Origin: CAYXGZ01 sp964464755
GTDB lineage: Bacteria > Planctomycetota > MHYJ01 > JACPRB01
Assembly: GCA_964464755.1 (NCBI GenBank)
Contig: CAYXGZ010000016.1
Span: 4,660 to 68,659 of the forward strand
Reading direction: 5' to 3'
Length of the DNA stretch: 64,000 bases
Shown: positions 17,590 through 26,774 of the stretch, piece after piece
Layout: each line of letters opens with the position of its first letter
Position numbering within the stretch: position 1 is the first letter of the stretch
Notes under the pieces: model-generated
Databases searched by the model: none
What the model was told of the DNA's origin: nothing
The model's input: the letters and a program-made list of their open reading frames with translations, nothing else
Translations under genes and position numbers: made by a program

Positions 17590-18794
17590 AGCGGGTCTGG
17601 ATCTACTCCGGCCTCCTCCTGGCCGGCCTCGTGCTCTCCCAGGTCCTCCCCGGGGCGCTCGGGGAGGCCTTCGCCGCCCTGAAGCTCCCCCTCCAGGTCG
17701 CGACGATGGTCTGCCTCTCGTTCATCATGATCCACGTCGGCTACGAGTTCGAGGTCGACAAGTCGAACCTGCGGCCCTACCTCGTGGACTACCTCGTCGC
17801 CGCGACCGCCGCGGCCTTCCCGTGGATCTTCTGCACCGCGTACTTCGTGTTCGTCCTGCACCCCGAGGGGGCCTGGGGTTCCTGGGACACGTGGAAGGAG
17901 ATGCTCCTCGCGGGGCGCTTCGCGGCCCCCACCTCGGCCGGGGTCCTCTTCTCCCTCTTGGCGGCCGCGGGCCTGGCCTCGACATGGGTCTTCCGCAAGG
18001 CCCGGATCCTCGCCATTTTCGACGACCTGGACACCGTCCTGTTCATGATCCCCCTGAAGATGCTCATCGTGGGGATCGCGTGGCAGCTCGGGGTCGTGGT
18101 CGTGGTGATGGTGCTGCTGGTCCTGGCGGCCTGGAAGTGGCTTCACGCGGTCCGCTGGCCCGTGACCTGGCCCTGGGTCCTCGGCTACGCCGCGGGGATC
18201 ACCGCCGTCGCGGAAATCGTCCACCACGGCAGCAAGCTGGTGGACGAGACCCTGCCCATCCACCTCGAGGTGCTCCTGCCCGCCTTCGTCCTCGGCTGCG
18301 TGCTCCGGCGTCCGGAGGGGAGCGACCCCCACCGGGACGACCCCCGCGAGGGCCACCAGGAGGGCCCCGAGGATCCCGGCGAGCAGCGGGTCGCCTCGGC
18401 CGTTTCCGCGGCCTTCATGGTGCTCGTCGGTCTCTCGATGCCCGCCCTGTCCTCCATCCTGGCGGGGACCGACGCGGCCTCCCTCGCCCGGCTCGCCGGC
18501 CACGTGCTGATGGTGACCCTGGTCTCGAACCTCGGCAAGATGTTCTGCCTCTTCTTCTACCGGGCCGAGGCCTCGGTCCGGGAACGCCTCGCCGTGGCCG
18601 TCGCGATGTTCCCCCGCGGCGAGGTCGGCGCGGGCATCCTGATCGTGTCGCTCTCCTACGGGATCGGCGGGCCCCCCGTGGCCGTCGCCATCCTTTCCCT
18701 CGCCCTGAACCTGGTCCTGACCCCCCTGTTCATCCTCGGGGTGAAACGACTCACCCCGCCCGCTATCATCCCCCCGGTACCCTTGGCGAGGTGA
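17586..18794 (+). CDS. Cation/proton antiporter (CPA2/NapA-like)
   Basis: Polytopic membrane protein of 402 residues with about 11-12 hydrophobic segments. The end segment RGEVGAGILIVSLSYG matches the conserved late helix of sodium/proton antiporters. The charged loop near residues 240-265 (RRPEGSDPHRDDPREGHQEG) is probably cytosolic. It probably exchanges Na+ or K+ for H+. Coupling to the CaCA exchanger upstream suggests joint cation homeostasis. The metallopeptidase gene follows after 7 nt, with its SD inside this gene's stop region. Confidence 0.8.
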   Translation: MKRVWIYSGLLLAGLVLSQVLPGALGEAFAALKLPLQVATMVCLSFIMIHVGYEFEVDKSNLRPYLVDYLVAATAAAFPWIFCTAYFVFVLHPEGAWGSWDTWKEMLLAGRFAAPTSAGVLFSLLAAAGLASTWVFRKARILAIFDDLDTVLFMIPLKMLIVGIAWQLGVVVVVMVLLVLAAWKWLHAVRWPVTWPWVLGYAAGITAVAEIVHHGSKLVDETLPIHLEVLLPAFVLGCVLRRPEGSDPHRDDPREGHQEGPEDPGEQRVASAVSAAFMVLVGLSMPALSSILAGTDAASLARLAGHVLMVTLVSNLGKMFCLFFYRAEASVRERLAVAVAMFPRGEVGAGILIVSLSYGIGGPPVAVAILSLALNLVLTPLFILGVKRLTPPAIIPPVPLAR

Positions 18795-18801
18795 TCGACC
18801 C

Positions 18802-19506
18802 ATGATGTTCGACTGGACCTACCTGCTGGTCGTGGTCCTGCCCGGGGTGATCTTCGGGTTCTGGGCCCAGGCGCGGGTGAAGGCCGCCTACGAGGAGGCC
18901 GCGCGCATCCCCTCCCGCCGCGGGCTGACCGGCGCGCGGATCGCCGAGCGCATCCTCGAGGCCTGCGGGATCTCCGACGTGAAGGTCGAGTCGACCTCGG
19001 GCTACCTGACCGACCACTACCACCCGCTGATCAAGGCCCTGCGCCTCTCCGAGGCCAACTACTCGGGCTCGTCGCTCGCCGCCGCGGGCATCGCCGCCCA
19101 CGAGGTCGGCCACGCGATCCAGCACTCGCGGGGCTACCTGCCGGTGCTCGTCCGCAGCGCGCTGGTCCCGGTCCAGGTGATCGGCGGGACGATCGGGCAG
19201 ATCTCGCTGCTGCTCGGCGGCGTGCTGCTCTACGCGTCCCCGGCGCTCGGCAAGTGGGTCCTGCTCGCGGGCATCGCGGGCTTCGCGCTCGTCTTCCTCT
19301 TCACGCTGATCACCCTGCCCGTCGAGTTCAACGCCTCTCGGCGCGCCCTCGCCGTGCTCGGCGACCAGGGGATCCTCGAGGCCGACGAGCTGCCCGTCGC
19401 GAAGAAGGTCCTCGACGCGGCCGCGCTGACCTACGTCGTCGCGGCGGTCCAGGTGCTGATGACGCTGATCTACTTGATCCTGCGCTACAACAGCCGCCGC
19501 GACTAG
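18802..19506 (+). CDS. Membrane zinc metallopeptidase, YugP family
   Basis: Protein of 234 residues with an N-terminal transmembrane helix, the zinc-protease motif HEVGHAIQH (His100, Glu101, His104) and several C-terminal helices. This is the pattern of the neutral zinc metallopeptidase (Zn_peptidase_2/YugP) family. The physiological substrate is unknown. Two consecutive ATGs open the gene; a GAGGTGA Shine-Dalgarno 7 nt upstream overlaps the stop of the antiporter gene. It is the last gene of this operon and directly abuts the convergent AIM24 gene (19507) with no spacer. Confidence 0.83.
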   Translation: MMFDWTYLLVVVLPGVIFGFWAQARVKAAYEEAARIPSRRGLTGARIAERILEACGISDVKVESTSGYLTDHYHPLIKALRLSEANYSGSSLAAAGIAAHEVGHAIQHSRGYLPVLVRSALVPVQVIGGTIGQISLLLGGVLLYASPALGKWVLLAGIAGFALVFLFTLITLPVEFNASRRALAVLGDQGILEADELPVAKKVLDAAALTYVVAAVQVLMTLIYLILRYNSRRD

Positions 19507-20262
19507 CTACTCCCTGTCCCCCGCGAAGAACGAGCCCTTCTTGCCCGCGGAGGCGCCCACGCGGCCCGCGAGCCGGCTGAACGGCAGCGTCTGCAGGTAG
19601 GCCGTCCCCGGGCCCGTCAGGGTCGCCAGGAACAGCCCCTCGCCGCCGAAGAGCGCGTTCTTGAAGCCGCCCACGAAGCGGATGTCGTAGTTCAGGCCGG
19701 GCTGGAAGGCCACGATGCAGCCCGTGTCGATCCGCAGCGTCTCGCCCGCCTTGAGGTCCATGCGCAGCAGCGTCCCGCCCGCGTGGACGAAGGCCAGCCC
19801 GTCGCCCTCGAGCTTCTGCAGGATGAAGCCCTCGCCGCCGAAGAAGCCCGTGCCGAGCTTCTTCTGGAAGGCGACCGAGACCTCCGTGCCCCGGGCCGCG
19901 CAGAGGAACGCGTCCTTCTGGCAGAGCATCGTCCCGCCGTGCTTCTCCATGTCGATCGGCAGCACCGTCCCCGGATACGGGGCCGCGAAGGCGACGTCCG
20001 CCCGCGCCCGCCCCTCGTTCGTGAACGTCGTGATGAAGAAGCTCTCGCCCGTGAGCATCCGGCCCGCGGCCTTGAGGAAACCGCCGAGGAAGCCCTGGGC
20101 CTGGCCCGCGTTCATGCTCGTCTGCATGTTGATGCCGTCGGTCATGTAGAGCATGCTGCCCGCCTCGGCGAGCACCTGCTCCCCGGGGTCGAGCGTCACC
20201 ACCACGGCCTGAAGGTCGTTTCCCTTGATCTGGTAGTCGATCTCGTCGCAGCGCTTGGGCAT
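19507..20262 (-). CDS. AIM24 / TIGR00266 family protein
   Basis: Soluble beta-rich protein of 251 residues matching the AIM24-type fold. The opening YQIKGNDLQAVVVTLDPGEQVLAEAG is characteristic of the family, followed by the MTGE, GGEGF and GGEGLFLATLTGPG segments. Its biochemical role is unknown; the mitochondrial relative AIM24 affects membrane organisation. The ATG at 20262 has a near-perfect AAGGAGG Shine-Dalgarno, so it is a leadered gene. It is divergent from the LOG gene, with TAGAAT (20282-20287, plus strand) between them. Confidence 0.78.
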   Translation of the reverse strand: MPKRCDEIDYQIKGNDLQAVVVTLDPGEQVLAEAGSMLYMTDGINMQTSMNAGQAQGFLGGFLKAAGRMLTGESFFITTFTNEGRARADVAFAAPYPGTVLPIDMEKHGGTMLCQKDAFLCAARGTEVSVAFQKKLGTGFFGGEGFILQKLEGDGLAFVHAGGTLLRMDLKAGETLRIDTGCIVAFQPGLNYDIRFVGGFKNALFGGEGLFLATLTGPGTAYLQTLPFSRLAGRVGASAGKKGSFFAGDRE

Positions 20263-20313
20263 CGGGGCCTCCTTGGACCGATAGAATAGCCGGGGAACCC
20301 GAGGAGCACACCC

Positions 20314-21075
20314 GTGAACGCACCCGACCTCGCCCTCGCCCCCTGGGGCAAGTCCACCGGCGACACCGCCGAGCGCCAGTTCCTCGAGGGCCCGCGCTCG
20401 CGCCGCTCCGACCTGCTCCGCGCGTTCCGGATCTTCATCGAGTACATCCGCGGCTACCGGGCCCTGCACTTCGTGGGCCCCTGCGTCTCCGTCTTCGGCT
20501 CGGCGCGATTCGACGAGCAGCACCGCTACTACCGCATGGCCCGCGAGGCGGGCTCGCTGCTCGCCAAGGCCGGCTTCACGACGATGACCGGCGGCGGGCC
20601 CGGCATCATGGAGGCCGCCAACCGCGGCGCCAAGGACGCGGGCGGCCCCTCGATCGGCTGCAACATCGTCCTGCCCCAGGAGCAGAAGCCGAACCCCTAC
20701 CTCGACACCTTCGTGGAGTTCCGGTACTTCTTCGTCCGCAAGGTCATGCTGATGAAGTACTCGTACGCCTTCATCGTCTGCCCCGGCGGCTTCGGGACCC
20801 TCGACGAGCTCTTCGAGTGCGCGACGCTGATCCAGACCGGCAAGATCCGGGACTTCCCCCTCGTGCTGATGGGCCGGGACTACTGGGCGCCGCTCGTCGA
20901 CTTCATCCGCGGGCCGATGCTCGCGGAGGGCACGATCGCGAGGGAGGACGCGGAGCGCCTGCTCGTGACGGACGACCCCGTCGAGGCGGTCGGGCACGTC
21001 ACGAAGGTGACGATGGAGAAGTTCGGGCTCAGCTACGCGAAGCGCGCCCGGCGCCAGTGGTGGCTCGGCGAGTGA
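20314..21075 (+). CDS. LOG family protein (TIGR00730-like phosphoribohydrolase)
   Basis: Rossmann-fold protein of 253 residues with the LOG signature: SVFGSARF at the first strand, the TGGGPGIMEAANRGA loop, and PGGFGTLDELFE (PGGxGTxxE). Family members cleave nucleoside 5'-monophosphates to the base plus ribose 5-phosphate and are often misnamed lysine decarboxylases. An N-terminal extension of about 50 residues precedes the core. The GTG start has GAGGAG 9 nt upstream. It is convergent with the TIGR03790 gene, 4 nt away. Confidence 0.85.
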   Translation: MNAPDLALAPWGKSTGDTAERQFLEGPRSRRSDLLRAFRIFIEYIRGYRALHFVGPCVSVFGSARFDEQHRYYRMAREAGSLLAKAGFTTMTGGGPGIMEAANRGAKDAGGPSIGCNIVLPQEQKPNPYLDTFVEFRYFFVRKVMLMKYSYAFIVCPGGFGTLDELFECATLIQTGKIRDFPLVLMGRDYWAPLVDFIRGPMLAEGTIAREDAERLLVTDDPVEAVGHVTKVTMEKFGLSYAKRARRQWWLGE

Positions 21076-21079
21076 GCCG

Positions 21080-22753
21080 CTACTTCGCGGGAGCCTCGAA
21101 GTAGAACGACACGGGCTCGTTCCCCTTGGCGCTGCGGACCCAGCCCTCGATCGAGTGCGGGCCCTCCTTCTCCCAGGTCGCGGTGAACTCGCGGCCCCGC
21201 TTCGTCACGATCGGCGTCTTCGACCCGGGGGCGATCCAGGTGACGACCGGCTCCTTGCCGTCGTAGCTCAGCTTCACCTTCATCGTGGTCTTCGTCGTCT
21301 TGTCGAGCGTCGCCTTGATCTTGCTCGCGTCCTTCTTGATCGGCGGCCCGTGCAGGAAGCCCTGGGTGCGGAACTTCGAGTCGTCGATCGCGACGACGGT
21401 CCACTCGTGGAGCTCGGGGTCGAAGTCGGGCAGCGTGAACTCCCCCGGCGCGTCGCCGTCGAGCTCGGCGGACTTCACGCCGTCGACGTAGAGCACGAGC
21501 TTGGCGATCTTCGTCTCCTCGCGCCCGGGCTTCGCGGCGACCTTGAGCCGGTACGCGGGCTTCTGGCCGTCGACCGCGGCGAGCTTCTCGAAGGCCTCCT
21601 GGGCGACCAGGGGGCGCTGGGCGAAGGGCTGGAGCAGCGGGTCGCCGCAGACGAGGTTCATCCACGGCATCCAGGGATGGCCCATGTAGTAGCTCTCGAG
21701 GACGTTGTAGCCCTCGAAGTACTTGCGGATGTAGTACTGCTCGGAGTCCCAGGCCGCGGTGTAGGGCTCGGCGACGCAGCCGTGCACGGCCGTCGCGCCG
21801 GCGGCGAGGAAGTGCGGCACGGGCGTCTGGCCGCCCGTGGTCGTCGAGTAGAACTGGGCGGGGACGAGGCCGAAGGACGTGAGGTTGTCGACGACGCAGC
21901 CGGGGACGTACTTGTTCAGCGCGGGGAACTTGGGGTCCCAGTTCGCGGCGCCGAACTGGTAGAAGAGGACGTCGGTCTTGCCCTCGAGGAGCTGGGGCTT
22001 TCCGGAGTTCGGGACGATCACGGCGGGGATGTTCCAGCCCTTGAGGAGCTCGACGAGCTTCGGGAAGTTGGGGCTGTACATGCCGCGGGGGTCCTTGTCG
22101 GCGCTCTCGCCGAGGTAGACGGTCCCGACGGGGCGCTTGGCGTCGGCCTGGATCGCGAGGTCGACCATGCGCTTGACGTCCTCGACGCCGAAGGCGTTGA
22201 GCATGCCGACGGCGTAGATCGGGCAGCCCTCCGCGCTGGGGTCGGCGGGGTCGAGGGTCTTGTCCGTGCGGTGGATGGGGCTCTTGGTCTCGCCCTGGCC
22301 GGTCTTCCACTTCTCGTCGGCGCAGGCGTGGACGGCGAGGAGGTGGGCGGTGCTGCGCTGGTCGAAGCCGCCGGCCTTGCCGAGGCACTTGGTGACGACG
22401 GGGATTCCGCGGGTGAGGACGATCGTGGTGATCTTCGAGGCCGGGTTGGCGGCGAGCCAGGTCTTCACGGGGGTCTCGAGGGACTTCACGTAGCCGTCGT
22501 AATCGCCGGGCATGGCGTCGGGGGTGCGGTAGGGCTCGGGTTTCTTGGGGTCCGCGGGGGGCGCGGAGGGGATCTTGACGTGGACGACGTGGTGGCGCGG
22601 GATGTCGCGGCGGGCGATGTAGTAGCGCGCGATCTGGACGGACTCCTCGCTGAGGTCGTTGACGACGACGAGGACGTTCTCGGGGCCGCCGCCGGCGGAG
22701 GCGGGGGCGACGGCGAGGAGGACGAGGGCGAGGGCGGCGGGGAGCAGTCTCAT
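21080..22753 (-). CDS. TIGR03790 family exported protein
   Basis: Protein of 557 residues with a clear signal peptide (cleavage after APASA). It matches the layout of TIGR03790 proteins as I remember them: the VVVNDLSEESVQIARYY opening, ARRDIPRHHVV, then LTRGIPV and a long alpha/beta body. A C-terminal beta-sandwich-like region (EWTVVAIDDS, THEGWVR-type strands) follows. The function is unknown; the family is common in Planctomycetota. The internal ATG 22753 is preferred over 22768 because the signal peptide starts there; a weak TTAGTT box lies 6 nt upstream. Confidence 0.72.
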   Translation of the reverse strand: MRLLPAALALVLLAVAPASAGGGPENVLVVVNDLSEESVQIARYYIARRDIPRHHVVHVKIPSAPPADPKKPEPYRTPDAMPGDYDGYVKSLETPVKTWLAANPASKITTIVLTRGIPVVTKCLGKAGGFDQRSTAHLLAVHACADEKWKTGQGETKSPIHRTDKTLDPADPSAEGCPIYAVGMLNAFGVEDVKRMVDLAIQADAKRPVGTVYLGESADKDPRGMYSPNFPKLVELLKGWNIPAVIVPNSGKPQLLEGKTDVLFYQFGAANWDPKFPALNKYVPGCVVDNLTSFGLVPAQFYSTTTGGQTPVPHFLAAGATAVHGCVAEPYTAAWDSEQYYIRKYFEGYNVLESYYMGHPWMPWMNLVCGDPLLQPFAQRPLVAQEAFEKLAAVDGQKPAYRLKVAAKPGREETKIAKLVLYVDGVKSAELDGDAPGEFTLPDFDPELHEWTVVAIDDSKFRTQGFLHGPPIKKDASKIKATLDKTTKTTMKVKLSYDGKEPVVTWIAPGSKTPIVTKRGREFTATWEKEGPHSIEGWVRSAKGNEPVSFYFEAPAK

Positions 22754-22786
22754 TTCACTAACTAACACGACCCGGGCCCCCTTCGG

Positions 22787-23518
22787 TCAACCGATTTCGA
22801 TCAGGGCGGCGAGGGGGCGGTGGTCGCTGGCCCACCGGAGGCCCGGGGCGGGCGGGGTCGGGAGGGGGCGGATGGAGGCGTGGCCGCGGACGTAGAGGCC
22901 GTCGAGGGCGAAGACGGGGGCGACGGCGGGAAAAGTGCGGACGCGGGGGAGGCTGCGGAAGCCGTGGGCGGCGAGGTACTCGGGGCCGACGCGGCCCCAG
23001 ACGTCGTTGAGGTCGCCGCCGGCGAGGATGGGGGTGCGGGGGTCGAGGTGGAGGAAGGGACGGCTGGTCAGGAAGAGCTGGAGCTGGGCGCGGCGGAGTC
23101 GCTCGGTGAGGCCGAGGTGGAAGTCGTAGACGTGGAGGGTGCGGACCTGGCGGCCGCGGGGGCTGCGGACGCGGAGGCGGACGTGGAGGACGCTGCGGCG
23201 CTTGGATCCGGGGATGGTGAGGACGACGTTCCGCTCGCGGGTGAGGGGCCAGCGGCTGAGGATGGCGTTGCCGTAGTGGCCGCCGCCGCGGACGGCGACG
23301 TTGGCGTGGAAGGCGCGGTGGCGGAGCCCGAGGGCGTCGCCGAGGAGGTCGACCTGGCGGTGGCCGCCGGAGCGCCGGGCGCCCTCGTCGACTTCCTGGA
23401 GGAGGACGAGGTCGGGGGCGTAGTGGCGGAGGACGGCGGCCGTGCGGTCGGGGCGGTAGGCGCGGTCGACGCCGCCGATGCCCTTGTGGATGTTCCAGGT
23501 GACGGCGCGGAGCTGCAC
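22787..23518 (-). CDS. Endonuclease/exonuclease/phosphatase family protein (cytosolic)
   Basis: EEP-fold hydrolase of 243 residues without a signal peptide. The motifs are TWNIHKG (Asn), LLQEVDEG (metal-binding Glu), HVYDFHLGL, GGDLNDVWG (Asp/Asn) and SDHRP (His). The opening sequence resembles phospholipase- or MutH-independent EEP proteins such as YbhP. The GTG start follows a consensus TATAAT by exactly 7 nt, one of the cleanest leaderless promoters here. No operon partner; the WD40 gene upstream is a separate unit. Confidence 0.82.
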   Translation of the reverse strand: MQLRAVTWNIHKGIGGVDRAYRPDRTAAVLRHYAPDLVLLQEVDEGARRSGGHRQVDLLGDALGLRHRAFHANVAVRGGGHYGNAILSRWPLTRERNVVLTIPGSKRRSVLHVRLRVRSPRGRQVRTLHVYDFHLGLTERLRRAQLQLFLTSRPFLHLDPRTPILAGGDLNDVWGRVGPEYLAAHGFRSLPRVRTFPAVAPVFALDGLYVRGHASIRPLPTPPAPGLRWASDHRPLAALIEIG

Positions 23519-23525
23519 GGGGGGG

Positions 23526-23531
23526 ATTATA
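23526..23531 (-). promoter_or_regulatory. -10 box (TATAAT) of leaderless EEP gene
   Basis: A consensus TATAAT on the minus strand, then 7 C residues, then GTG 23518. Confidence 0.65.
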
Positions 23532-23579
23532 GATCCGCGGGGCGGGCGGGGTCAGCGGGCCCACTGGACCTATCGAACT

Positions 23580-25439
23580 CTACCACGCGAGGCAGGTCCC
23601 GTCGGCGAGGCCCGCCACCTTGCGACGCCCGTCCGGAGAGTAGGTGACCCGGTGCACCATCGAGGGGCCGGCATCGGTCGTCCCCAGGAGTCGGCCGGTC
23701 GGGAACTCCCAGGTCCTCAGCTTCCCGTCTCGGCCGGCCGACAGCAGCTCTCGACCCCCGGGATGGAAGGCGAGGTGGAAGACGCCGCCCCCGGTCTTGA
23801 TCGACTGGACCTCCTCTCCCGTGTCGAGGCTCCAGACCCGGATGTTGGCTTCGGAATCGCCGGTCGCGAGGAGCGTGCCGGCCGGCGAGACCGCGAGGGT
23901 CGGGGACGAAGCCGTCACGCCGGGGTACTTGTGGAACTCCTTGAGCGTCGCGGCGACCCAGATCCGGAGCGCCCCGTCCCCTCCCCCGGACAGCACCCGC
24001 TTCCCGTCTCGGGACCAGGCCACGTTGACCCGGCCCCTCCCGTGGGCCTCCGCGGAGCGGAGTTGGCGGCCCGTGGCCGGGTCCCAGGTCCGCACCGTTC
24101 CATCCTCGTGGCCGGACGCGAGCCAAGCGCCGTCCGGCGAGAAAGCCAGCGACGTGACGGCGCCCTCGACGCGCTCGAAGGACCTCGGCTCCTCCTGCTC
24201 CGCGTCGGCGGCGACGACGCGGATCACGCCGTCGGCGCCCCCGAACGCCATCGTGCGGCCGTCGGGAGAGAGCGCGAGCGCGTGGAGCGGCCCGGATCCC
24301 GGGGAGTACTTCCGCAGCTCGGCGCCCGTCGCGCACTCCCAAGTTCGGACCGTCCCGTCCAGGCCGCAGGTCGCGACGCGACGGGCGTCGGGGAGGAAGA
24401 CGATCCCCGACACGGGGCCCCCGTGCCCGTCCAGGGTGGAGGTCTGCCTTCCCGTTGTCGGGTCCCAGGTGCGGAGCGTGGAGTCGGCGCCCGCGGAGCA
24501 GAGTGACTTCCCGTCCGCCGCGTAGGCGACCGCGAGCACTTCCAGGCTGTGCCCGTCGAGCCGCCGGAGTTCGCCGCCCGAGTCGGCGTCCCAGGTCCGG
24601 ATCTTCCCGTCGTCGAAGCCGCAGACCAGGCGGCGCCCGTCCGGGGAGACGCCCACGGACCAGGCGAAGGTCCGGGAGTCGCCGAGGATGCGGACTTCGC
24701 GCCCCGTGGCCGACTCCCAGATGTGCACCCGGCCCCCGAAACTGCTCGAGGCGATGCGGCGTCCGTCCGGGAACCACGAGAGCGAGGAGATCAGGTGCGC
24801 GTGCTCCGTGTGGCGGGCGAGCTCCTTGCCGGTGGCGAGGTCCCACACGATGACCACGTGGCGAAGCGGTGCGTGATCCAGCGCTCCCGCCTGCGCCAGC
24901 CGGGTGCGATCCGGCGAGTAGGCCAACGCGAAGCTGTGAGGGCAGCCGCTCTTCCAGCGGCGTCGCGACTCCCCGGTCGATGCGTCGCGCAGTTCGATGA
25001 CCTGGTCCTCGGCCGCGCTCGCGAGTTCCTGGCGGTCCGGCGAGAAGGCGGCGGCTTGAAGCGTCAGGGGCCCGGTGGGCGCCTTGAGGGCCCGCGCGCC
25101 CGAGTCGGCGTCCCAGTGCGTGAGCGTCCCGTCCTCGGCGACCGAGAGGGCGTTCCGGCCGTCGGGGCTCAGGGCGAGGGCGCGCACGGGGCCGCGCCCG
25201 GCGGAACCGCGGCGGAGCTCGATCCCGGTCGCGGCATCCCAGAAGCGGACCATCGAGTCGTGGCCGCCGGTCGCGAGTCGCCGGCCGTCGGGGGTGGTGG
25301 CCAGCACGGCGGGACGTCCCACCGGCTTCCAGCGTCCGGAGCCGAAGCGGACCTTCGCGCCGCCGGGGAGCTCGGGGGGCCCGGATTGGAGGAGCCCGGC
25401 CAGCCCGAGGAGCGCGAGGGACAGGGCCGCGAGGTGCAT
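23580..25439 (-). CDS. Exported WD40-repeat protein, fourteen repeats
   Basis: Protein of 619 residues with a signal peptide (LALLGLAGLLQSG), followed almost entirely by 14 WD40-type repeats of the form SPDGRxLAxGxxDGxVRxWDxxTG. Fourteen repeats fit two seven-bladed propellers. The final repeat ends abruptly at TCLAW, as the strand that closes the ring would. It is probably a periplasmic or surface scaffold. ATG 25439 is selected over 25442 because it is 6 nt from the TCTAAT box; the two differ by one Met. A seven-repeat relative lies at 25783. Confidence 0.88.
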   Translation of the reverse strand: MHLAALSLALLGLAGLLQSGPPELPGGAKVRFGSGRWKPVGRPAVLATTPDGRRLATGGHDSMVRFWDAATGIELRRGSAGRGPVRALALSPDGRNALSVAEDGTLTHWDADSGARALKAPTGPLTLQAAAFSPDRQELASAAEDQVIELRDASTGESRRRWKSGCPHSFALAYSPDRTRLAQAGALDHAPLRHVVIVWDLATGKELARHTEHAHLISSLSWFPDGRRIASSSFGGRVHIWESATGREVRILGDSRTFAWSVGVSPDGRRLVCGFDDGKIRTWDADSGGELRRLDGHSLEVLAVAYAADGKSLCSAGADSTLRTWDPTTGRQTSTLDGHGGPVSGIVFLPDARRVATCGLDGTVRTWECATGAELRKYSPGSGPLHALALSPDGRTMAFGGADGVIRVVAADAEQEEPRSFERVEGAVTSLAFSPDGAWLASGHEDGTVRTWDPATGRQLRSAEAHGRGRVNVAWSRDGKRVLSGGGDGALRIWVAATLKEFHKYPGVTASSPTLAVSPAGTLLATGDSEANIRVWSLDTGEEVQSIKTGGGVFHLAFHPGGRELLSAGRDGKLRTWEFPTGRLLGTTDAGPSMVHRVTYSPDGRRKVAGLADGTCLAW

Positions 25440-25445
25440 CATCGG

Positions 25446-25451
25446 ATTAGA
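25446..25451 (-). promoter_or_regulatory. -10 box (TCTAAT) of WD40 gene
   Basis: Minus-strand hexamer 6 nt before ATG 25439. It is divergent from the TACGCT box at 25504-25509. Confidence 0.45.
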
Positions 25452-25503
25452 CGGAATCCGGGCGCCGCGGCCCATCGAGGCGGACAAATAGTGGCGCGCG
25501 GGG

Positions 25504-25509
25504 TACGCT
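25504..25509 (+). promoter_or_regulatory. -10-like box (TACGCT) of acetyltransferase fragment
   Basis: TACGCT followed by 7 nt and ATG 25517. It matches the spacing of the other leaderless starts. Confidence 0.4.
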
Positions 25510-25516
25510 CGTGGGC

Positions 25517-25717
25517 ATGACGACGATCCGTCCCGAGGAAGCGCGCGACGAGGCGGCGGTACGGCGGGTGAATCTCGAGGCCTTCGGGGCGCCGGGGGAG
25601 GCGGACCTGGTGGACGCGCTGCGGAGGAATGGCGGCGTGACGCTGTCGCTGGTGGCGGGGTCGCTGGCGGGCGGGGGCGTGGCGAGGTACCGGCCGGAGT
25701 TCGGGGCGGTGTCGTGA
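25517..25717 (+). pseudogene. Truncated GNAT-family N-acetyltransferase
   Basis: A 66-residue remnant. The first 45 residues (TTIRPEEARDEAAVRRVNLEAFG, then DLVDALRRNGGVTLSLVA) are a typical GNAT N-terminus. The acetyl-CoA-binding V/I-x-x-x-x-R-G-x-G-I/L/V-G core is missing. The last residues (YRPEFGAVS) may derive from the far C-terminal YYPRFGF-type segment, which would mean an internal deletion. The -10-like box remains, so it may still be transcribed. It lies between two WD40 genes, whose similarity could have assisted recombination. Confidence 0.65.
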
Positions 25718-25782
25718 GATCGGGCGGTACGCGGCAATCCGGTAACGGGGGCGCGGTGACGGAAGTCCAAGGAGGCAATCCC

Positions 25783-26769
25783 ATGAGAATCCTGGTCGCG
25801 TTGGCGGTCCTGGCGTGGATCCCGTTCGGGATGGCGCAGGAGAAGGCCGGGGCGATCGACCTTCACGCGCTGTGCATCTCGCCGGACGGAAGGACGCTGG
25901 CGGCGTGCGGGAACACCGGGATGACCCTCACCTGGGCGATGGCTCCGGGCAAGGGCCCGGCGGGCAAGGAGTCGTTCAGGCTGAACGGGCCGGCGGCCGC
26001 GCTCAGGGCGCTGGCGTTCCTGCCGGACTCGAAGCAGCTCGCGGGTTGGGGCGAGGCCGGGGTGACGCTGTGGTCGGTGGCCACCGGCAAGGCGGTCCTG
26101 AAGATCCCGCGTCCCGACGAATCGGTGATGGCGCTGGCCGTGTCGCCCGACGGGAAGTTGCTGGCGGTGTCGTGGAGCCGGATCCGGGAGAACGGGGAAG
26201 TCCGGCTCTACGAGTTGCCGTCGGGCCGGGAGAAGCTCGTGCTGGCGGGCCAGGAGAGCACGGTGTACCGGCTCGCCTTCTCGCCGGACGGGGCGACGCT
26301 GGCGGGGGGCGAGGCGCAGACGCTGCGCTTCTGGGACGTGGCGAGCGGGAAGCCGAAGGGGGACGCGGGCTACCACGGCGCGGTGGCGGCGCTGAGGTAC
26401 TCGCCGGACGGGAAGACGCTGGCGTTCGGGCACGACGGCGCGATCGAGTTCGCGGTCGTGTTGTGGGACGTGGCGGCCGGGAAGGCCGGGGCGACGCTGG
26501 AGGGTTTCGGGAGGCTGGTGGCGGATCTCTCGTGGTCGCCGGACGGGAAGCGGCTGGCGGTGGCGGATCGCTCGGGCGGGGTCGCGATCTGGGATGCGAA
26601 GGGGGCGAAGGAGGAGCTGAAGCTGGGGGGCCACAAGGGGGAGGCGGAGGGGGTGGCGTTCACGCCGGACGGGAAGCTGCTGGTGTCGTGCGGGGAGGAC
26701 GGGGACATCAAGACCTGGGAGGCGGGTACGGGGAAGCTGGTGTCGACGCTGCACCCGAAGCCGCACTGA
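25783..26769 (+). CDS. Exported WD40-repeat protein, seven repeats
   Basis: Protein of 328 residues with a signal peptide (VLAWIPFGMAQ) and seven WD40 repeats (ISPDGRTLAACG, AVSPDGKLLAVSW, AFSPDGATLAGG, SWSPDGKRLAVA, AFTPDGKLLVSCG and others). That is one complete propeller. It starts at an ATG with an AAGGAGG Shine-Dalgarno 6-7 nt upstream, so it is leadered. It is related in sequence to the 14-repeat protein at 23580, probably by duplication of a propeller. No catalytic domain. Confidence 0.85.
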   Translation: MRILVALAVLAWIPFGMAQEKAGAIDLHALCISPDGRTLAACGNTGMTLTWAMAPGKGPAGKESFRLNGPAAALRALAFLPDSKQLAGWGEAGVTLWSVATGKAVLKIPRPDESVMALAVSPDGKLLAVSWSRIRENGEVRLYELPSGREKLVLAGQESTVYRLAFSPDGATLAGGEAQTLRFWDVASGKPKGDAGYHGAVAALRYSPDGKTLAFGHDGAIEFAVVLWDVAAGKAGATLEGFGRLVADLSWSPDGKRLAVADRSGGVAIWDAKGAKEELKLGGHKGEAEGVAFTPDGKLLVSCGEDGDIKTWEAGTGKLVSTLHPKPH

Positions 26770-26774
26770 TCTGC

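Noticed and set aside
25718..25782. Read-through of the GNAT fragment TGA as a third selenoprotein
   Set aside because: The frame after TGA has no GNAT similarity, and the acetyl-CoA-binding core is missing before it.
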